Below, one piece after another: positions 18,927 through 29,116 of a DNA stretch of 53,172 nucleotides. This stretch comes from JBQCDV01 sp051960855. Lineage in GTDB: Bacteria > Actinomycetota > Actinomycetes > JAJZTN01. The notes beneath the pieces were generated by a model, which had not been told where the DNA came from, made no database searches, and saw only the letters and a program-made list of their open reading frames with translations. Where the stretch lies: contig JBQCDV010000025.1 in assembly GCA_051960855.1 (NCBI GenBank), positions 1 through 53,172 on the forward strand, in the 5' to 3' direction. The position numbers were made by a program, and so were the translations under genes. Positions within the stretch are counted from its first letter, which is position 1; every line of letters begins with the position of its first letter.

Positions 18927-19157
18927 GTGACCGCAGCCCTAGCTACTGCCAGCCCGCTCACAGCGGCCGACCGGTGTGACCGGTGCGGCGCCCAGGCCTA
19001 CGTCCGCGTGACCCTGATGAGCGGCGGCGAGCTGCTCTTCTGCGCCCACCACGCGCGACGGTTCGAGCCGAAGCTCCGCGAGATGGCCGCCGACATCCAC
19101 GACGAGACCCAGCGACTCGGAGACGTGCCGGCATCGGCGCCGGCCGACGAGCGCTGA
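18927..19157 (+). CDS. Small zinc-ribbon protein, DUF7455 family
   Basis: 76 residues from GTG 18927, which has GGAGGAG about ten bases upstream; the frame is open further upstream without homology. After a short N-terminus (LTAADRCDRCGAQAYVRV) there is a Cys-x2-Cys pair at 17 and 20 and a Cys-x2-His pair at 39 and 42 (LLFCAHHARRF), which would form one zinc site. The family is small, conserved in actinobacteria and, as I recall, commonly encoded near principal sigma factor genes; its function is unknown. It is divergent from parE across 211 bp, and a strong hairpin follows at 19193-19223. Confidence 0.85.
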   Translation: MTAALATASPLTAADRCDRCGAQAYVRVTLMSGGELLFCAHHARRFEPKLREMAADIHDETQRLGDVPASAPADER

Positions 19158-19192
19158 CCTATCGACAGCATCCACTGACATCCGCCTGATGC

Positions 19193-19223
19193 AGGGCCGG
19201 ACCTCGCCCGAGGGTCCGGCCCT
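19193..19223 (+). terminator. Hairpin terminator after the DUF7455 gene
   Basis: The arms AGGGCCGGACC (19193-19203) and GGTCCGGCCCT (19213-19223) are perfectly complementary over 11 bp with a nine-base loop. There is no U-run after it, which is usual in high-GC actinobacteria. It lies 36 bp after the stop. Confidence 0.7.
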
Positions 19224-19316
19224 GCGGCGTCCCCGGGGTCGCCCGATCCGTTCCGCGAGCGGTTCCGGGCGAGTTGATCATGGTTTCCGTGCCCATGCCG
19301 TGATTGGCTGGCGCCG

Positions 19317-20243
19317 ATGCCTCCGACTCCCCTGTCCGGCCGCCAGTTCGAGCTGCACGCCGGTGACTGCCGCGCCGTCATCGCTGACGTAGGGGCCACC
19401 CTGCGGATCCTGCGCGTCGGCGCCCGCGACCTCATCGTGCCGTTTCGCTCCGACGAGCTGCGGCCGTTCTACCGGGGCGCGGTCATCGCCCCCTGGCCGA
19501 ACCGACTGCGAGACGGCCGCTACGACTGGAACGGTCAGCGCTACCAGGTCCCCGTCAACGAGCCCGAGCGCGGCAACGCGCTGCACGGCCTCGTCGCGTG
19601 GGCGCGCTGGCAGGCGACGGCGAGCAGCCCCGACAGCGTCGTTCTGGAATCGGAGGTCGTGCCGCAGGCCGGCTACCCCTTCGCGCTGCACCTGGCAGCG
19701 GAGTACCGCGCCCGGGCCGACGGTCTCGACCTGACGCTCACGGCCACCAACGTGGGGACGACGACGGCTCCCTACGGCTGCACGTGGCATCCCTACCTCG
19801 TGGGCGGTCGCGGGAGGGTGGATGACTGGGATCTGCAGCTGCCAGCCCGCAGCGTCCTGGAGGTCGATCCCGAGCGGCTGCTGCCGCGCGCGCTCGTCGA
19901 CGTGACGGGCGACGTGCCCTCCGCTTTGGACCTGCGCCACGCCGTCCCCCTCGGCGCGCGGCGGGTGGACCACGCCTACACCGACCTCGAGTTCGGCGAC
20001 GACGGCTGGGCCCGCGCCGAGCTGCGCGACGGTGCGACGGGCGTGCGGCTGGAGTGGGATCAGGCCTGCCGCTGGGTGCAGGTGCACACCGCCGACCGGC
20101 CGGAGCCGGAGCACGATCGCGTCGGACTCGCCGTGGAGCCGATGACGTGCCCGCCCGACGCCTTCACCTCAGGGCGTGACGTCGTCGCGCTGTCCGCGGG
20201 GCAGACGCATCGGGCGCGCTGGCGGCTGACTGCGCTGCGGTAG
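19317..20243 (+). CDS. Aldose 1-epimerase family protein
   Basis: A 308-residue galactose-mutarotase-like beta-sandwich enzyme that interconverts alpha and beta anomers of a sugar. Visible motifs: PFYRGAVIAPWPNRLRDGRY (family NR motif), ERGNALHGLVAW with the catalytic His, YGCTWHPYLVG with the second His, and CRWVQVHTADRPE followed by VAVEPMTCPPDAF-like VEPMTCPPDAF with the catalytic Glu. The start ATG 19317 has no obvious ribosome-binding site. The last 80 bases overlap the convergent SpoIIE phosphatase gene. Sugar specificity is unknown. Confidence 0.87.
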   Translation: MPPTPLSGRQFELHAGDCRAVIADVGATLRILRVGARDLIVPFRSDELRPFYRGAVIAPWPNRLRDGRYDWNGQRYQVPVNEPERGNALHGLVAWARWQATASSPDSVVLESEVVPQAGYPFALHLAAEYRARADGLDLTLTATNVGTTTAPYGCTWHPYLVGGRGRVDDWDLQLPARSVLEVDPERLLPRALVDVTGDVPSALDLRHAVPLGARRVDHAYTDLEFGDDGWARAELRDGATGVRLEWDQACRWVQVHTADRPEPEHDRVGLAVEPMTCPPDAFTSGRDVVALSAGQTHRARWRLTALR

Positions 20244-21948
20244 GGCCAGGCGTCTCCGGGACGGGCGGCCGATGGACGCGCGCGACGAGCAGAGCCATGT
20301 CATCGCGCTGCGGCCCGAAGTGGGCGACCGCGTCGTGCAGGGCAGTGACCACGCCGCCGGCCTCGCGCCCTGACGTGGCCGCCAGGGCCTGGATCATGCC
20401 CTCCTCGCCGAAGAGCCGACCGCCTTGTCGAGCCTCGGTGAACCCGTCGCTGTAGGCCACGAGGACGTCGCCCTGCTGCAACCGGACGGTGAACGGCGTC
20501 GCGGGGGCATCCCGCAGCACTCCGACGATCTGTCCGTCGACCCCGAGCTGCTCAACGGTCCCGTCCAGTCGCCGGACCAGCGGGGCGGGGTGGCCGCCGG
20601 AGGCGTAGGTCAGCACGGCGTCGGTGCCCGTCCACCGCACCACGGCGGCGAGCACCGTGACGAAACGGTCACTGTCCCCCGCTTGGAGGAGCGCCTCGTT
20701 GAGCTCGGCCAGAGCGACCTGTGGGGCTTGCGTGCGCGTCAGCGAGGTCCGCAGCGTCCAACGGCTCGCCGCGGTCAGAGCGGCAGCGTCGACGCCCTTG
20801 CCGGCGACATCCCCGATGACCAGCCCCCAGGAGCCGTCCGAGAGCGGGAAGACGTCGTAGAAGTCCCCGCCGATCAGCTCGTCCGTGGCCAGCGGCGCGT
20901 AGAACGACTCGATCTCGAGGAAGGGCACCTCCGGCATCGTCGGCGGCAGCAGGCTGCGCTGCAGGGTTAGGGCGGCGTGCCGCACCTGCCCGTGCAGCCG
21001 GGCATTCTCGACCGCGACCGCGGCCCGCCGGGCGAGCTCGACGGCGAGGTCGACGTCGTTGTCGGTGTAGGCGCGCCGGCTCTCAGCGGAGACGAGCGTG
21101 ATGGCGCCGAGCACCTCGCCGGAGCGGGCGAGTAGCGGCACGACCATGGAGGCCCGCAGCCCGAGCGCGAGGAACTCCAGCTTGTCCCGCTCACTCAGAC
21201 CGGGGACGAGGTCGAGGGCCGCCCGGACCTCGGCGTCTTCGAGGACGGGCGCGATGTCGGGCTGGCCCGTGCGCAGCACAGCACCTAGACCCGAGTCGGC
21301 CGCTCGGTCGACAGGGAAGCGCTCTCGCAGCCGGCGGGCGTAGGCCACCTTGGTCGGGTCACGATGGGCGATGGCGGCGAGCACGACGTCGTCTCGGTCG
21401 ACGAGGTCCACGGTGCACCAGTCGGCCAGCGACTCGATGGCGAGCTCCGCGACCTGCTGGAAGACCGTCTGCAGGTCGAGGGACGACCCGAGCACCTCGC
21501 CGGCGCGGGCCAGCAGCCGCAGCCGCGCCTCGGCCAGCTTGCGCTCGGTGATGTCGGCACCGACACCGACGAACGCGACCGCCTCCCCAGCCGCGTCGAG
21601 GACCACCCGTCCGGTGCCGCTGATCCAGTGGGTGCTGCCGTCCGGGTGCATGACGCGGTGCTCGACGTAGTGCTGCTCGCGGCGCTCCAGGGAGGCGGCG
21701 ATGGCGGCTGAGGTGCGCTCGCGGTCCTCCGGGTGCAGCAGCTGCAGGTACTCCTCGTACGTGCCGGAGAACGTCCCGGGCTCCAGCCCGAAGACGCGCT
21801 GCAGCGGAGCGTCCCACTGCAGGTCGTCGGTGACGAGGTCCCAGCGCCAGGTCCCCATCTGCCCGGCTTCGAGGGCAAGACGGAAGCGCTCCTCGTCCAG
21901 CGGGGGGTGACCCGGGACCGAGGCGCCTGGCGTGTCGTCCGAGGTCAC
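20164..21948 (-). CDS. PAS-GAF-SpoIIE phosphatase (RsbU-like)
   Basis: 594 residues. A PAS/PAC sensor (about 20-135; MGTWRWDLVTDDLQWDAPLQ, DGSTHWISGTGRVVLD, VGVGADITERKLAEARL) is followed by a GAF domain (about 150-325; FQQVAELAIESLADWCTVDL) and a SpoIIE-type PP2C domain (about 345-560). The phosphatase has metal-binding acidic motifs GGDFYDVFPLSDGSW and IGDVAGKGVDAAALTA, then ASGGHPAPLV and AYSDGFTEAR. Such proteins dephosphorylate anti-sigma antagonists and release a sigma factor. An RsbW-like kinase is encoded at 42418. The start is ATG 21948. The last residues (after about 560, Pro/Ala/Arg-rich) are encoded opposite the end of the aldose epimerase. Confidence 0.88.
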   Translation of the reverse strand: MTSDDTPGASVPGHPPLDEERFRLALEAGQMGTWRWDLVTDDLQWDAPLQRVFGLEPGTFSGTYEEYLQLLHPEDRERTSAAIAASLERREQHYVEHRVMHPDGSTHWISGTGRVVLDAAGEAVAFVGVGADITERKLAEARLRLLARAGEVLGSSLDLQTVFQQVAELAIESLADWCTVDLVDRDDVVLAAIAHRDPTKVAYARRLRERFPVDRAADSGLGAVLRTGQPDIAPVLEDAEVRAALDLVPGLSERDKLEFLALGLRASMVVPLLARSGEVLGAITLVSAESRRAYTDNDVDLAVELARRAAVAVENARLHGQVRHAALTLQRSLLPPTMPEVPFLEIESFYAPLATDELIGGDFYDVFPLSDGSWGLVIGDVAGKGVDAAALTAASRWTLRTSLTRTQAPQVALAELNEALLQAGDSDRFVTVLAAVVRWTGTDAVLTYASGGHPAPLVRRLDGTVEQLGVDGQIVGVLRDAPATPFTVRLQQGDVLVAYSDGFTEARQGGRLFGEEGMIQALAATSGREAGGVVTALHDAVAHFGPQRDDMALLVARVHRPPVPETPGPTAAQSAASAPDASAPRTARRRHALR

Positions 21949-21974
21949 GTGCGCATCCTGTCACCCGCAGCCAC

Positions 21975-21996
21975 GGTTTGTGTCCCTAACACAACC
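21975..21996. promoter_or_regulatory. Operator-like palindrome upstream of the PAS-GAF-SpoIIE gene
   Basis: GGTTTGTGT (21975-21983), spacer CCCTA, then ACACAACC (21989-21996): inverted arms with one bulged base, 27-48 bp before the ATG at 21948. A wider pair, CCACGGT (21971-21977) and ACCGTGG (22015-22021), encloses it, so it might instead act as part of the herA terminator. Confidence 0.45.
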
Positions 21997-22021
21997 ACTG
22001 TTCCGAACGCGCCGACCGTGG

Positions 22022-23698
22022 TCACCGGCGGCGCGACCGTCGGCCCACGCCGAACAGGCTGCGGGCGATCTCACGGCCCACCACCGACGCCGCCGAGCGC
22101 GTCGCCTGACGGAAGGCAGACGAGGCCAGCACCTCCTCGACCATCGAGCGACCCGGCTGCGGCCCCTCGCGTAGGTCGTCGACGTCGCCGCGGGACGAGC
22201 GGGAGGAACGGCGGCGTTCGGGCGCCTGACCGTCGTCGGCTGCCGGCGGCGCAGCAGGCGCCGGCGGGGCGGGAGCAGGTGCGGCGGGAGCAGGTGTGGC
22301 GGGAGCGGGGGCCGGCGTGGCAGCCGGGGCGAGCTTGGTGCGGAGGCGTTCGTAGGCGGAGTCGCGGTCGATCGCGGTGCCGTACTCCGCCTGCAGCGGT
22401 GAGGCGGCGACCGTGGAGGCGACCAGGGCTGGGTCGCTGGGTGCCATGAGCGACTGCGGAGCGCGCATCCGCGTCCACGCCACCGGCGTGGGAGCCCCAC
22501 GGTCGCTGAGGACGGTGACCACCGCCTCGCCGATCCCCAGCTGCGTCAGCGCCTCCCCCAGGTCATAGGGCGAGTGCGGAAAAGTGGAAACGGTGGACTT
22601 CAGCGCCTTGGCATCCTCCGGCGTGTAGGCACGCAGGGCGTGCTGCACGCGGTTGCCGAGCTGGGCGAGGACGTCGCGCGGCACGTCGTCGGGCACCTGC
22701 GTCACGAAGAAGACGCCGACGCCCTTGGATCGGACCAGCCGGACCACCTGCGTGATCTGGTCGAGGAACCCTTTGCTGGCGTCGCGGAAGAGCAGGTGCG
22801 CTTCGTCGAAGAAGAAGACGAGCTTGGGCTTGTCGACGTCGCCCACTTCGGGCAGGTCGGCGTAGAGGTCGGCCAGCAGCCACATCAGGAAGGTCGAGAA
22901 GAGCAGCGGGCGGTCCTGCACCGCCGGCAGCTCCAGGCAGGTGACGATCCCGCGCCCGTCGGGGGCGGTGCGCAACAGGTCGTGGGTGTCGAACTCCGGC
23001 TCGCCGAAGAACGAGGCCGCGCCCTGGTCCTCGAAGGCGATGAGCTCGCGCAGCAGGACCCCGGCGGTCGACTTCGCGAGGCCGCCGAGTCCTTCCAGGG
23101 CACCCGCGCCCTCGTCGCTGACCAGGTAGCTGATCACGGCGCGCAGGTCGGCGAGGTCGAGCAAGGGCAGACCCGCCTTGTCGGCGAAGTGGAAGACCAG
23201 GCCCAGGGAGCTCTCCTGCACCTCCGAGAGCCCCAGCACCTTGCTGAGCAGTGTCGGGCCGAAGGACGTCACCGTGGCCCTCACCGGCACTCCCGTCCCT
23301 GCCTCTCCGAGCCGGAGAAACTCGGTCGGGAACGACGCCGGGGTCCACTGCTGCCCCACCTCGGCTGCCCGTGAGGACGTGCGGTCGCTGGCGGCGCCCG
23401 GACTGGCGATCCCGGACACATCGCCCTTGATGTCGGCGAGGAAGACCGGCACACCGGCGGCGCTGAGCTGCTCGGCCATCAGCTGGAGTGTCTTTGTCTT
23501 GCCCGTGCCGGTGGCGCCGGCCACCAGGCCGTGCCGGTTGAGCATGCTCAGGGGGATCCGGACCGGCGCCTCGGGGTGCGCCGCCCCGTCGACGACCAGG
23601 GCGCCGAGCTCCAGCGCCGGACCGGCGAAGCCGTATCCCGCGGTGACGGAGTCGATCAGTGCGGTGGAGTTGGACACGGCGCTGGGGTCGGTAGCCAC
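22022..23698 (-). CDS. HerA-like helicase/ATPase (DUF853)
   Basis: A 558-residue FtsK/HerA-superfamily ATPase. The Walker A motif is GATGTGKTKT at residues 61-70, preceded by the family's PLSMLNRHGLVA. DIKGDVSGIA follows, and the Walker B region is KLVFFFDEAHLLF with the acidic DE pair. GVGVFFVTQVPDDVP is the sensor region. From about 445 there is a Pro/Ala-rich linker, then a basic C-terminus with SMVEEVLASSAFRQATRSA that is conserved in DUF853 proteins. It is a presumed DNA-translocating or unwinding ATPase; there is no NurA neighbour, so the classic archaeal end-resection role should not be assumed. Starts at ATG 23698, just after the motif array at 23729-23803. Confidence 0.87.
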   Translation of the reverse strand: MATDPSAVSNSTALIDSVTAGYGFAGPALELGALVVDGAAHPEAPVRIPLSMLNRHGLVAGATGTGKTKTLQLMAEQLSAAGVPVFLADIKGDVSGIASPGAASDRTSSRAAEVGQQWTPASFPTEFLRLGEAGTGVPVRATVTSFGPTLLSKVLGLSEVQESSLGLVFHFADKAGLPLLDLADLRAVISYLVSDEGAGALEGLGGLAKSTAGVLLRELIAFEDQGAASFFGEPEFDTHDLLRTAPDGRGIVTCLELPAVQDRPLLFSTFLMWLLADLYADLPEVGDVDKPKLVFFFDEAHLLFRDASKGFLDQITQVVRLVRSKGVGVFFVTQVPDDVPRDVLAQLGNRVQHALRAYTPEDAKALKSTVSTFPHSPYDLGEALTQLGIGEAVVTVLSDRGAPTPVAWTRMRAPQSLMAPSDPALVASTVAASPLQAEYGTAIDRDSAYERLRTKLAPAATPAPAPATPAPAAPAPAPPAPAAPPAADDGQAPERRRSSRSSRGDVDDLREGPQPGRSMVEEVLASSAFRQATRSAASVVGREIARSLFGVGRRSRRR

Positions 23699-23728
23699 GG
23701 GCGGATCTTAGAAGCGGTGGAGGCGGGC

Positions 23729-23803
23729 CGCACCGTTGTCCACCGCGCCGATGTCCACAGAGGCCTTGTCCACCGCGCCGCTGTCCACCGCGCCGCTGTC
23801 CAC
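23729..23803. repeat. Five 15-bp units each ending in TGTCCAC (DnaA-box-like array)
   Basis: Units at 23729, 23744, 23759, 23774 and 23789 each end in TGTCCAC; the last two are identical (CGCGCCGCTGTCCAC). Two have TTGTCCAC, close to the TTGTCCACA DnaA box of high-GC actinobacteria, and the second reads ATGTCCACA. The array lies in the 117-bp gap between the herA start and the upstream phosphatase stop. Confidence 0.75.
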
Positions 23804-23815
23804 CGGGGCGGTGGC

Positions 23816-25015
23816 TCACGCCGCGCGCAGCACCACGCAGAGCGCGTCATCGAGGTGGACAGCATCCCGGACGGCGTCGGCGACGGCAGCTGTCGCCAAC
23901 TCGGCCGCCGGGAGCGTCTGATGCTGCTGGACGATCTCCTGCAGGCGTCGCAGTCCGGCGGGGACGTCGCGGTTGCCCTCGATGAGCCCGTCGGTGTACA
24001 GCACGAGGGCGTCCCCCAGGTCCAGTCGGACCCGCACGACGTCGTCGCTACCGGGCAGCGGGTAGCCGATGGGCCTGCCGCTGGCCTCCAGGTAGCAGGA
24101 GGATCCAGCGCAGGCAGCGCCGCCGCACGAGGAGGCAGCGCCGGCAGCAGTCGCTCGGTGCACGAGAAGCGCCGGTGGGTGGCCGCCTGAGACGACCTCG
24201 AGCGCCCGGGTCTCGGGGTCGAAGATCGCCACGACCGCGGTGGCGATGAGCTCCGGCAGCGCAGGGACGAGCAGTTCGTCGGCCTCGCGCAGCAGGTCCC
24301 CGATCGCGGAGCCGCGCAAAGCGAGCAGGCGCAGCGCATGAGTCACCGCGAGGGCGTCCTTTGCTGCCGCCACGCCCTTGCCGAGCACGTCGACCACGGC
24401 GGCGAAGACGCGGCCGTCGGGCAGCAGCAGCCAGTCGTAGAGGTCCCCGCCGGCCGCCGCGTCGAGCGCGGGACGGTAGTCGGCGGCGAGCTCGACCCCC
24501 GGCAGCAGCAACGGGGCCGGCTGCATGGCTCGTTGCAGCTCGTGCAGCGCGTCGAACGCCGCCGCCTCGGCAGCGCGTGCCCGCTCGAGCTCCAGGCGCT
24601 GGCGCTCGGCGTCGAGCCGCTCCCGGATGTCGGAGAACGTGATCACGACGCCGTTGCTGCTCCGACCATCCCGGGGGTCCGGCAACGGCGTCGCGGTGAG
24701 CTCGACCGAGACCGGCTCCCCCGCGCTGGTCCAGAACGTCTCGACGGGGCTGTGCACGATCTCACCCCGCCGCAGAGCGCGCTCGATCGGACAGCTCTCG
24801 ACGGGATGGGGCGTGCCGTCGGAGAAGCTGTGGTGGATCGCCTCGTGCTGATGGCGACCCACGAGCTCCGCCTCGCTGTAGCCGAGGATTTGCTGGGCTG
24901 CGGGGTTGACGAAGGTGGTGACCCCATCGGCGTCAAGGCCGTAGATGCCTTCCGCGGCACTCTGCAGCAGCAGCGCGTGCAGCGCAGCGAGGTCGGCCTC
25001 GCGTCGTTCGCTCAC
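23816..25015 (-). CDS. PAS-SpoIIE phosphatase with Cys-rich insertion
   Basis: 399 residues from GTG 25015 (VSERREADLAAL), preceded by GGAG. A PAS domain (about 10-135) contains AAEGIYGLDADGVTTFVNPA and YSEAELVGRHQHE. A coiled stretch (DAERQRLELERARAAEA) links it to a PP2C/SpoIIE domain from about residue 175 with GGDLYDWLLLPDGR, DVLGKGVAAAKDALA, VSGGHPPALLV and LYTDGLIEG; Asp residues for metal binding are present. Between the GGHPPALLV and IGYPLPGSD strands lies an insertion (AASSCGGAACAGSSCYLEAS) with three Cys, absent from the other phosphatase here. Likely regulates an anti-sigma antagonist; the signal sensed is unknown. Confidence 0.86.
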   Translation of the reverse strand: MSERREADLAALHALLLQSAAEGIYGLDADGVTTFVNPAAQQILGYSEAELVGRHQHEAIHHSFSDGTPHPVESCPIERALRRGEIVHSPVETFWTSAGEPVSVELTATPLPDPRDGRSSNGVVITFSDIRERLDAERQRLELERARAAEAAAFDALHELQRAMQPAPLLLPGVELAADYRPALDAAAGGDLYDWLLLPDGRVFAAVVDVLGKGVAAAKDALAVTHALRLLALRGSAIGDLLREADELLVPALPELIATAVVAIFDPETRALEVVSGGHPPALLVHRATAAGAASSCGGAACAGSSCYLEASGRPIGYPLPGSDDVVRVRLDLGDALVLYTDGLIEGNRDVPAGLRRLQEIVQQHQTLPAAELATAAVADAVRDAVHLDDALCVVLRAA

Positions 25016-25045
25016 CGCACCGTCCACTCCGCGACAGGCCCTGCG

Positions 25046-25070
25046 CCAGCCTGCCTCAGGCAAGGGCTGG
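25046..25070 (-). terminator. Possible hairpin downstream of the sigma factor gene
   Basis: CCAGCCTGCC (25046-25055) pairs with GGCA and GGCTGG (25059-25070), leaving a two-base AG bulge and a three-base loop. It lies about 105 bp after the sigma-factor stop and 30 bp before the phosphatase start on the same strand. No U-run is present. Confidence 0.4.
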
Positions 25071-25174
25071 GTCAGGGCGTTGGTTCAGCGAGCTGCGTCC
25101 GTCTGCTGGGTCAGCCCCGGACGAGCAGGATGCCACGTCCGACCCGACTGCGGGCCCTACCCAGGACCTGCGCG

Positions 25175-26917
<1,743 letters not shown>

Positions 26918-27109
26918 GAACGACCTCTCGACGAGCGGGCATGGACCGATCCACCGGGGCGAGCGGCGAGTCGGCTGGGGGGCTGCGCCGCATGCAGCGG
27001 CCACACGCAGCGCAACATTGTGGCACGCCGCGGCATTCCTACGCGCGAGCGCGGCTGCCAGTTCCCGAGCCGAACACGTCGGGGAGCCGCGCGTCGAGCA
27101 GGACCTCGG

Positions 27110-27511
27110 TCAGACGTCGGCCTTGACCGCCAGGACAGGGCAGGGCGCGTCGAGCAGCACCCGCTGGGCGTTGCTGCCCAGGATGAGCTTCCCCACAGGG
27201 CTGCGACGACGCAGCCCGATGACGATGAAGTCGGCCTGCACCTCCTCGGCCACGGCGATGAGGTCCTCCGCGGGCTCCAGGCCGCGGACGAGCTGACGGA
27301 CCTCGAACTGGACGCCCTCGGCCGTCAGCTGATCGCGGACCTCGTTGAGCTCGTGCTCGTAGCGCTGAGCCTCCTCCTCGTCGAGGTCCTTGCCACCGCG
27401 GTTGGAGTTGATGACGACCATGCGGGTGTGGCGCAGCCGCGCCTCCTCGACGGCTCGCCGCAGCGCGGCTCGTCCCTCCGGCTTGGGGACGTAACCCACG
27501 ACGATGGCCAT
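27110..27511 (-). CDS. Universal stress protein (single UspA domain)
   Basis: 133 residues, one USP domain. It starts MAIVVGYVPKPEGRAALRR with GGGGGAGG about five bases before ATG 27511. The ATP-binding motif G-x2-R...G-x9-G(S/N) is seen near the C-terminus as IGLRRRSPVGKLILGSNAQR, and the protein ends with CPVLAVKADV. It probably binds ATP; the role is not specified further. It lies upstream of the sigma factor on the same strand, so co-transcription is possible across the 192-bp gap. Confidence 0.88.
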   Translation of the reverse strand: MAIVVGYVPKPEGRAALRRAVEEARLRHTRMVVINSNRGGKDLDEEEAQRYEHELNEVRDQLTAEGVQFEVRQLVRGLEPAEDLIAVAEEVQADFIVIGLRRRSPVGKLILGSNAQRVLLDAPCPVLAVKADV

Positions 27512-27668
27512 GTAAGTCCTCCCCCCGGTGCGCCCGATGCGACCGGTGCGTGCGGCGACGTTGCCGCCCGGAGGCTATCGGACGTCGCCGATCGGAGAGG
27601 TAGTGGACCCGCGGACCACGCGCCGGCGCCGCCTGCATCGACGGTCGACGCAGCGCGTGGCTGTCGAC

Positions 27669-29066
27669 TCACCCCGCGACACCCTCCGGCCAGTCGCGCC
27701 CCCAGGGGCTGGGACGTGCCACGCGCCGACGGAAGGCGGCCGGCACAGCACTGGGCAGGGCAGCAGGCAGGTCACTGGCACGGGCGGGCACCGCAGCAGC
27801 CGTCGGAAGCACGACCACCTCGTCGATCGGAAAGCCTCGCTCCACCTGACGACGCGACGCCCGGGACAGGCGCATCGCCCGTGGATCCAATCCCTGGGCG
27901 AGGGCCTGCCGGACGATCTCGGACAGGCTGTGGAAGGGGTCGGCGAAGGCGGAGACCTCGAGCGCACACAGGGCCAAGGCGCCATTGCCCTCCTGGTAGG
28001 CGCAGAAGGCGAGGACCCCGGCAGCCGCGGCACGCGAGGCCTCGTCAGGCGCCAGGCGCACCAGGTGGCTGAGGACGTCGAGTCCGGCGAGGAGCTCGCC
28101 AGCGGGCGGAACCGGCTCGACCGCGACGTGCGCGAGCACCCGGTCACGGCTGCCGAGGTCCTGGACCAGCAGCAGCAACCGGGCGGCCGTGTCGTCTGTC
28201 ATCCAGGCATCGCTGCCCTCAGCGCGACGGGCAACCGCCTCATGCCACGTCGCGAGCAGCTCACGTCGGGTCGGGGGCGCCTCCGCGAGCCGCGCCACAG
28301 CCTGCGCGGTCGCAAGCCGTGTGGTGGTGTCGCCGGGCTGCAGCGAGGCCGCCAGCGTTTCGCGGCTCGCGAGAACCTGCTCCCCGCGGAGCACGGCCTC
28401 GGGCGCGAGCACACTGTCGTCGCTTGAGGGCACAGGGCGACCGCCGGGCGGACAGCAGGACCCACCGCCGCACCAGGCCGACCGGTAGGTGTCGCGGGCG
28501 ACCACCAGGACCTCCTGCAGGGGAAGGCCTTCCTCATATGCCCACTCCCGGACGGACAGCGCGACTGCCGCGACCGTCGCGGGCATGGGTGCTCCCTCCC
28601 CCAGCCCGTGGGTCTCGAGCGCCTGCAGCACCAGCGCGGCTGGGCTGCTGGCCTCCTCCAGCCCCCTGTCCGCGAGCAGTCCGTTGGCCAGCAGGCTGTC
28701 GAGCACGGCCGTGGCGTCGTCCGCCGTGACGGCGTCGGGGTAGATGAGCGCAAGGGCGCCGGAGATCGGCACCGGCTGGCGCCGCCACATGTCCAGTTCG
28801 TCGAGCATGCGGGGGACATCCGCGAGCCGCTCCGGGAGATCGACGCGGATCGTGCAGTGGACTCCGAAGCGGAGACGGCCAGGACGCGGCTCGTCCTCCT
28901 GCTGGCGCGGTCGGCCGGTTGCGCCGGAGTGTCTGCGTCGCCCGCGCACCTCATCGGGGGCCGTCAGCAGCAGCAGGACAAGGGAGTTGCGCGGGTGGAA
29001 GCCGAGCAGGTGGGGCACGGACGCGACGATGCCGCCCATCTCGCGGACGATCGGGATCTCAGTCAT
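27669..29066 (-). CDS. DUF4192 domain-containing protein
   Basis: 465 residues from ATG 29066 (MTEIPIVREMGGIVASVPHL); a longer frame reaches into the divergent promoter and is rejected. Family features: LLGFHPRNSLVLLLLTAPDE near the N-terminus, then alternating hydrophobic segments, a conserved Cys-rich motif (CGGGSCCPPGGRP, about residue 240-255) and RLAPDEASRAAAAGVLAFCAYQEGNGALA near the end. Cytoplasmic by appearance. The function is unknown across the family, which is common in actinobacteria. Divergent from the MprA-like regulator across 112 bp. Confidence 0.85.
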   Translation of the reverse strand: MTEIPIVREMGGIVASVPHLLGFHPRNSLVLLLLTAPDEVRGRRRHSGATGRPRQQEDEPRPGRLRFGVHCTIRVDLPERLADVPRMLDELDMWRRQPVPISGALALIYPDAVTADDATAVLDSLLANGLLADRGLEEASSPAALVLQALETHGLGEGAPMPATVAAVALSVREWAYEEGLPLQEVLVVARDTYRSAWCGGGSCCPPGGRPVPSSDDSVLAPEAVLRGEQVLASRETLAASLQPGDTTTRLATAQAVARLAEAPPTRRELLATWHEAVARRAEGSDAWMTDDTAARLLLLVQDLGSRDRVLAHVAVEPVPPAGELLAGLDVLSHLVRLAPDEASRAAAAGVLAFCAYQEGNGALALCALEVSAFADPFHSLSEIVRQALAQGLDPRAMRLSRASRRQVERGFPIDEVVVLPTAAAVPARASDLPAALPSAVPAAFRRRVARPSPWGRDWPEGVAG

Positions 29067-29116
29067 GACGGCAACGTCGCGCGTGCGGCCGGTGTCAGGA
29101 AGGGGCAGTCCGGTCG

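Noticed and set aside
23729..23803. CRISPR array
   Set aside because: Units are 15 bp with no spacers of constant length and no cas gene nearby.
26918..27109. Promoter of the principal sigma factor gene
   Set aside because: CACAAT in the upstream region could be a -10 element, but no matching -35 is seen at 16-19 bp, so I do not call it.
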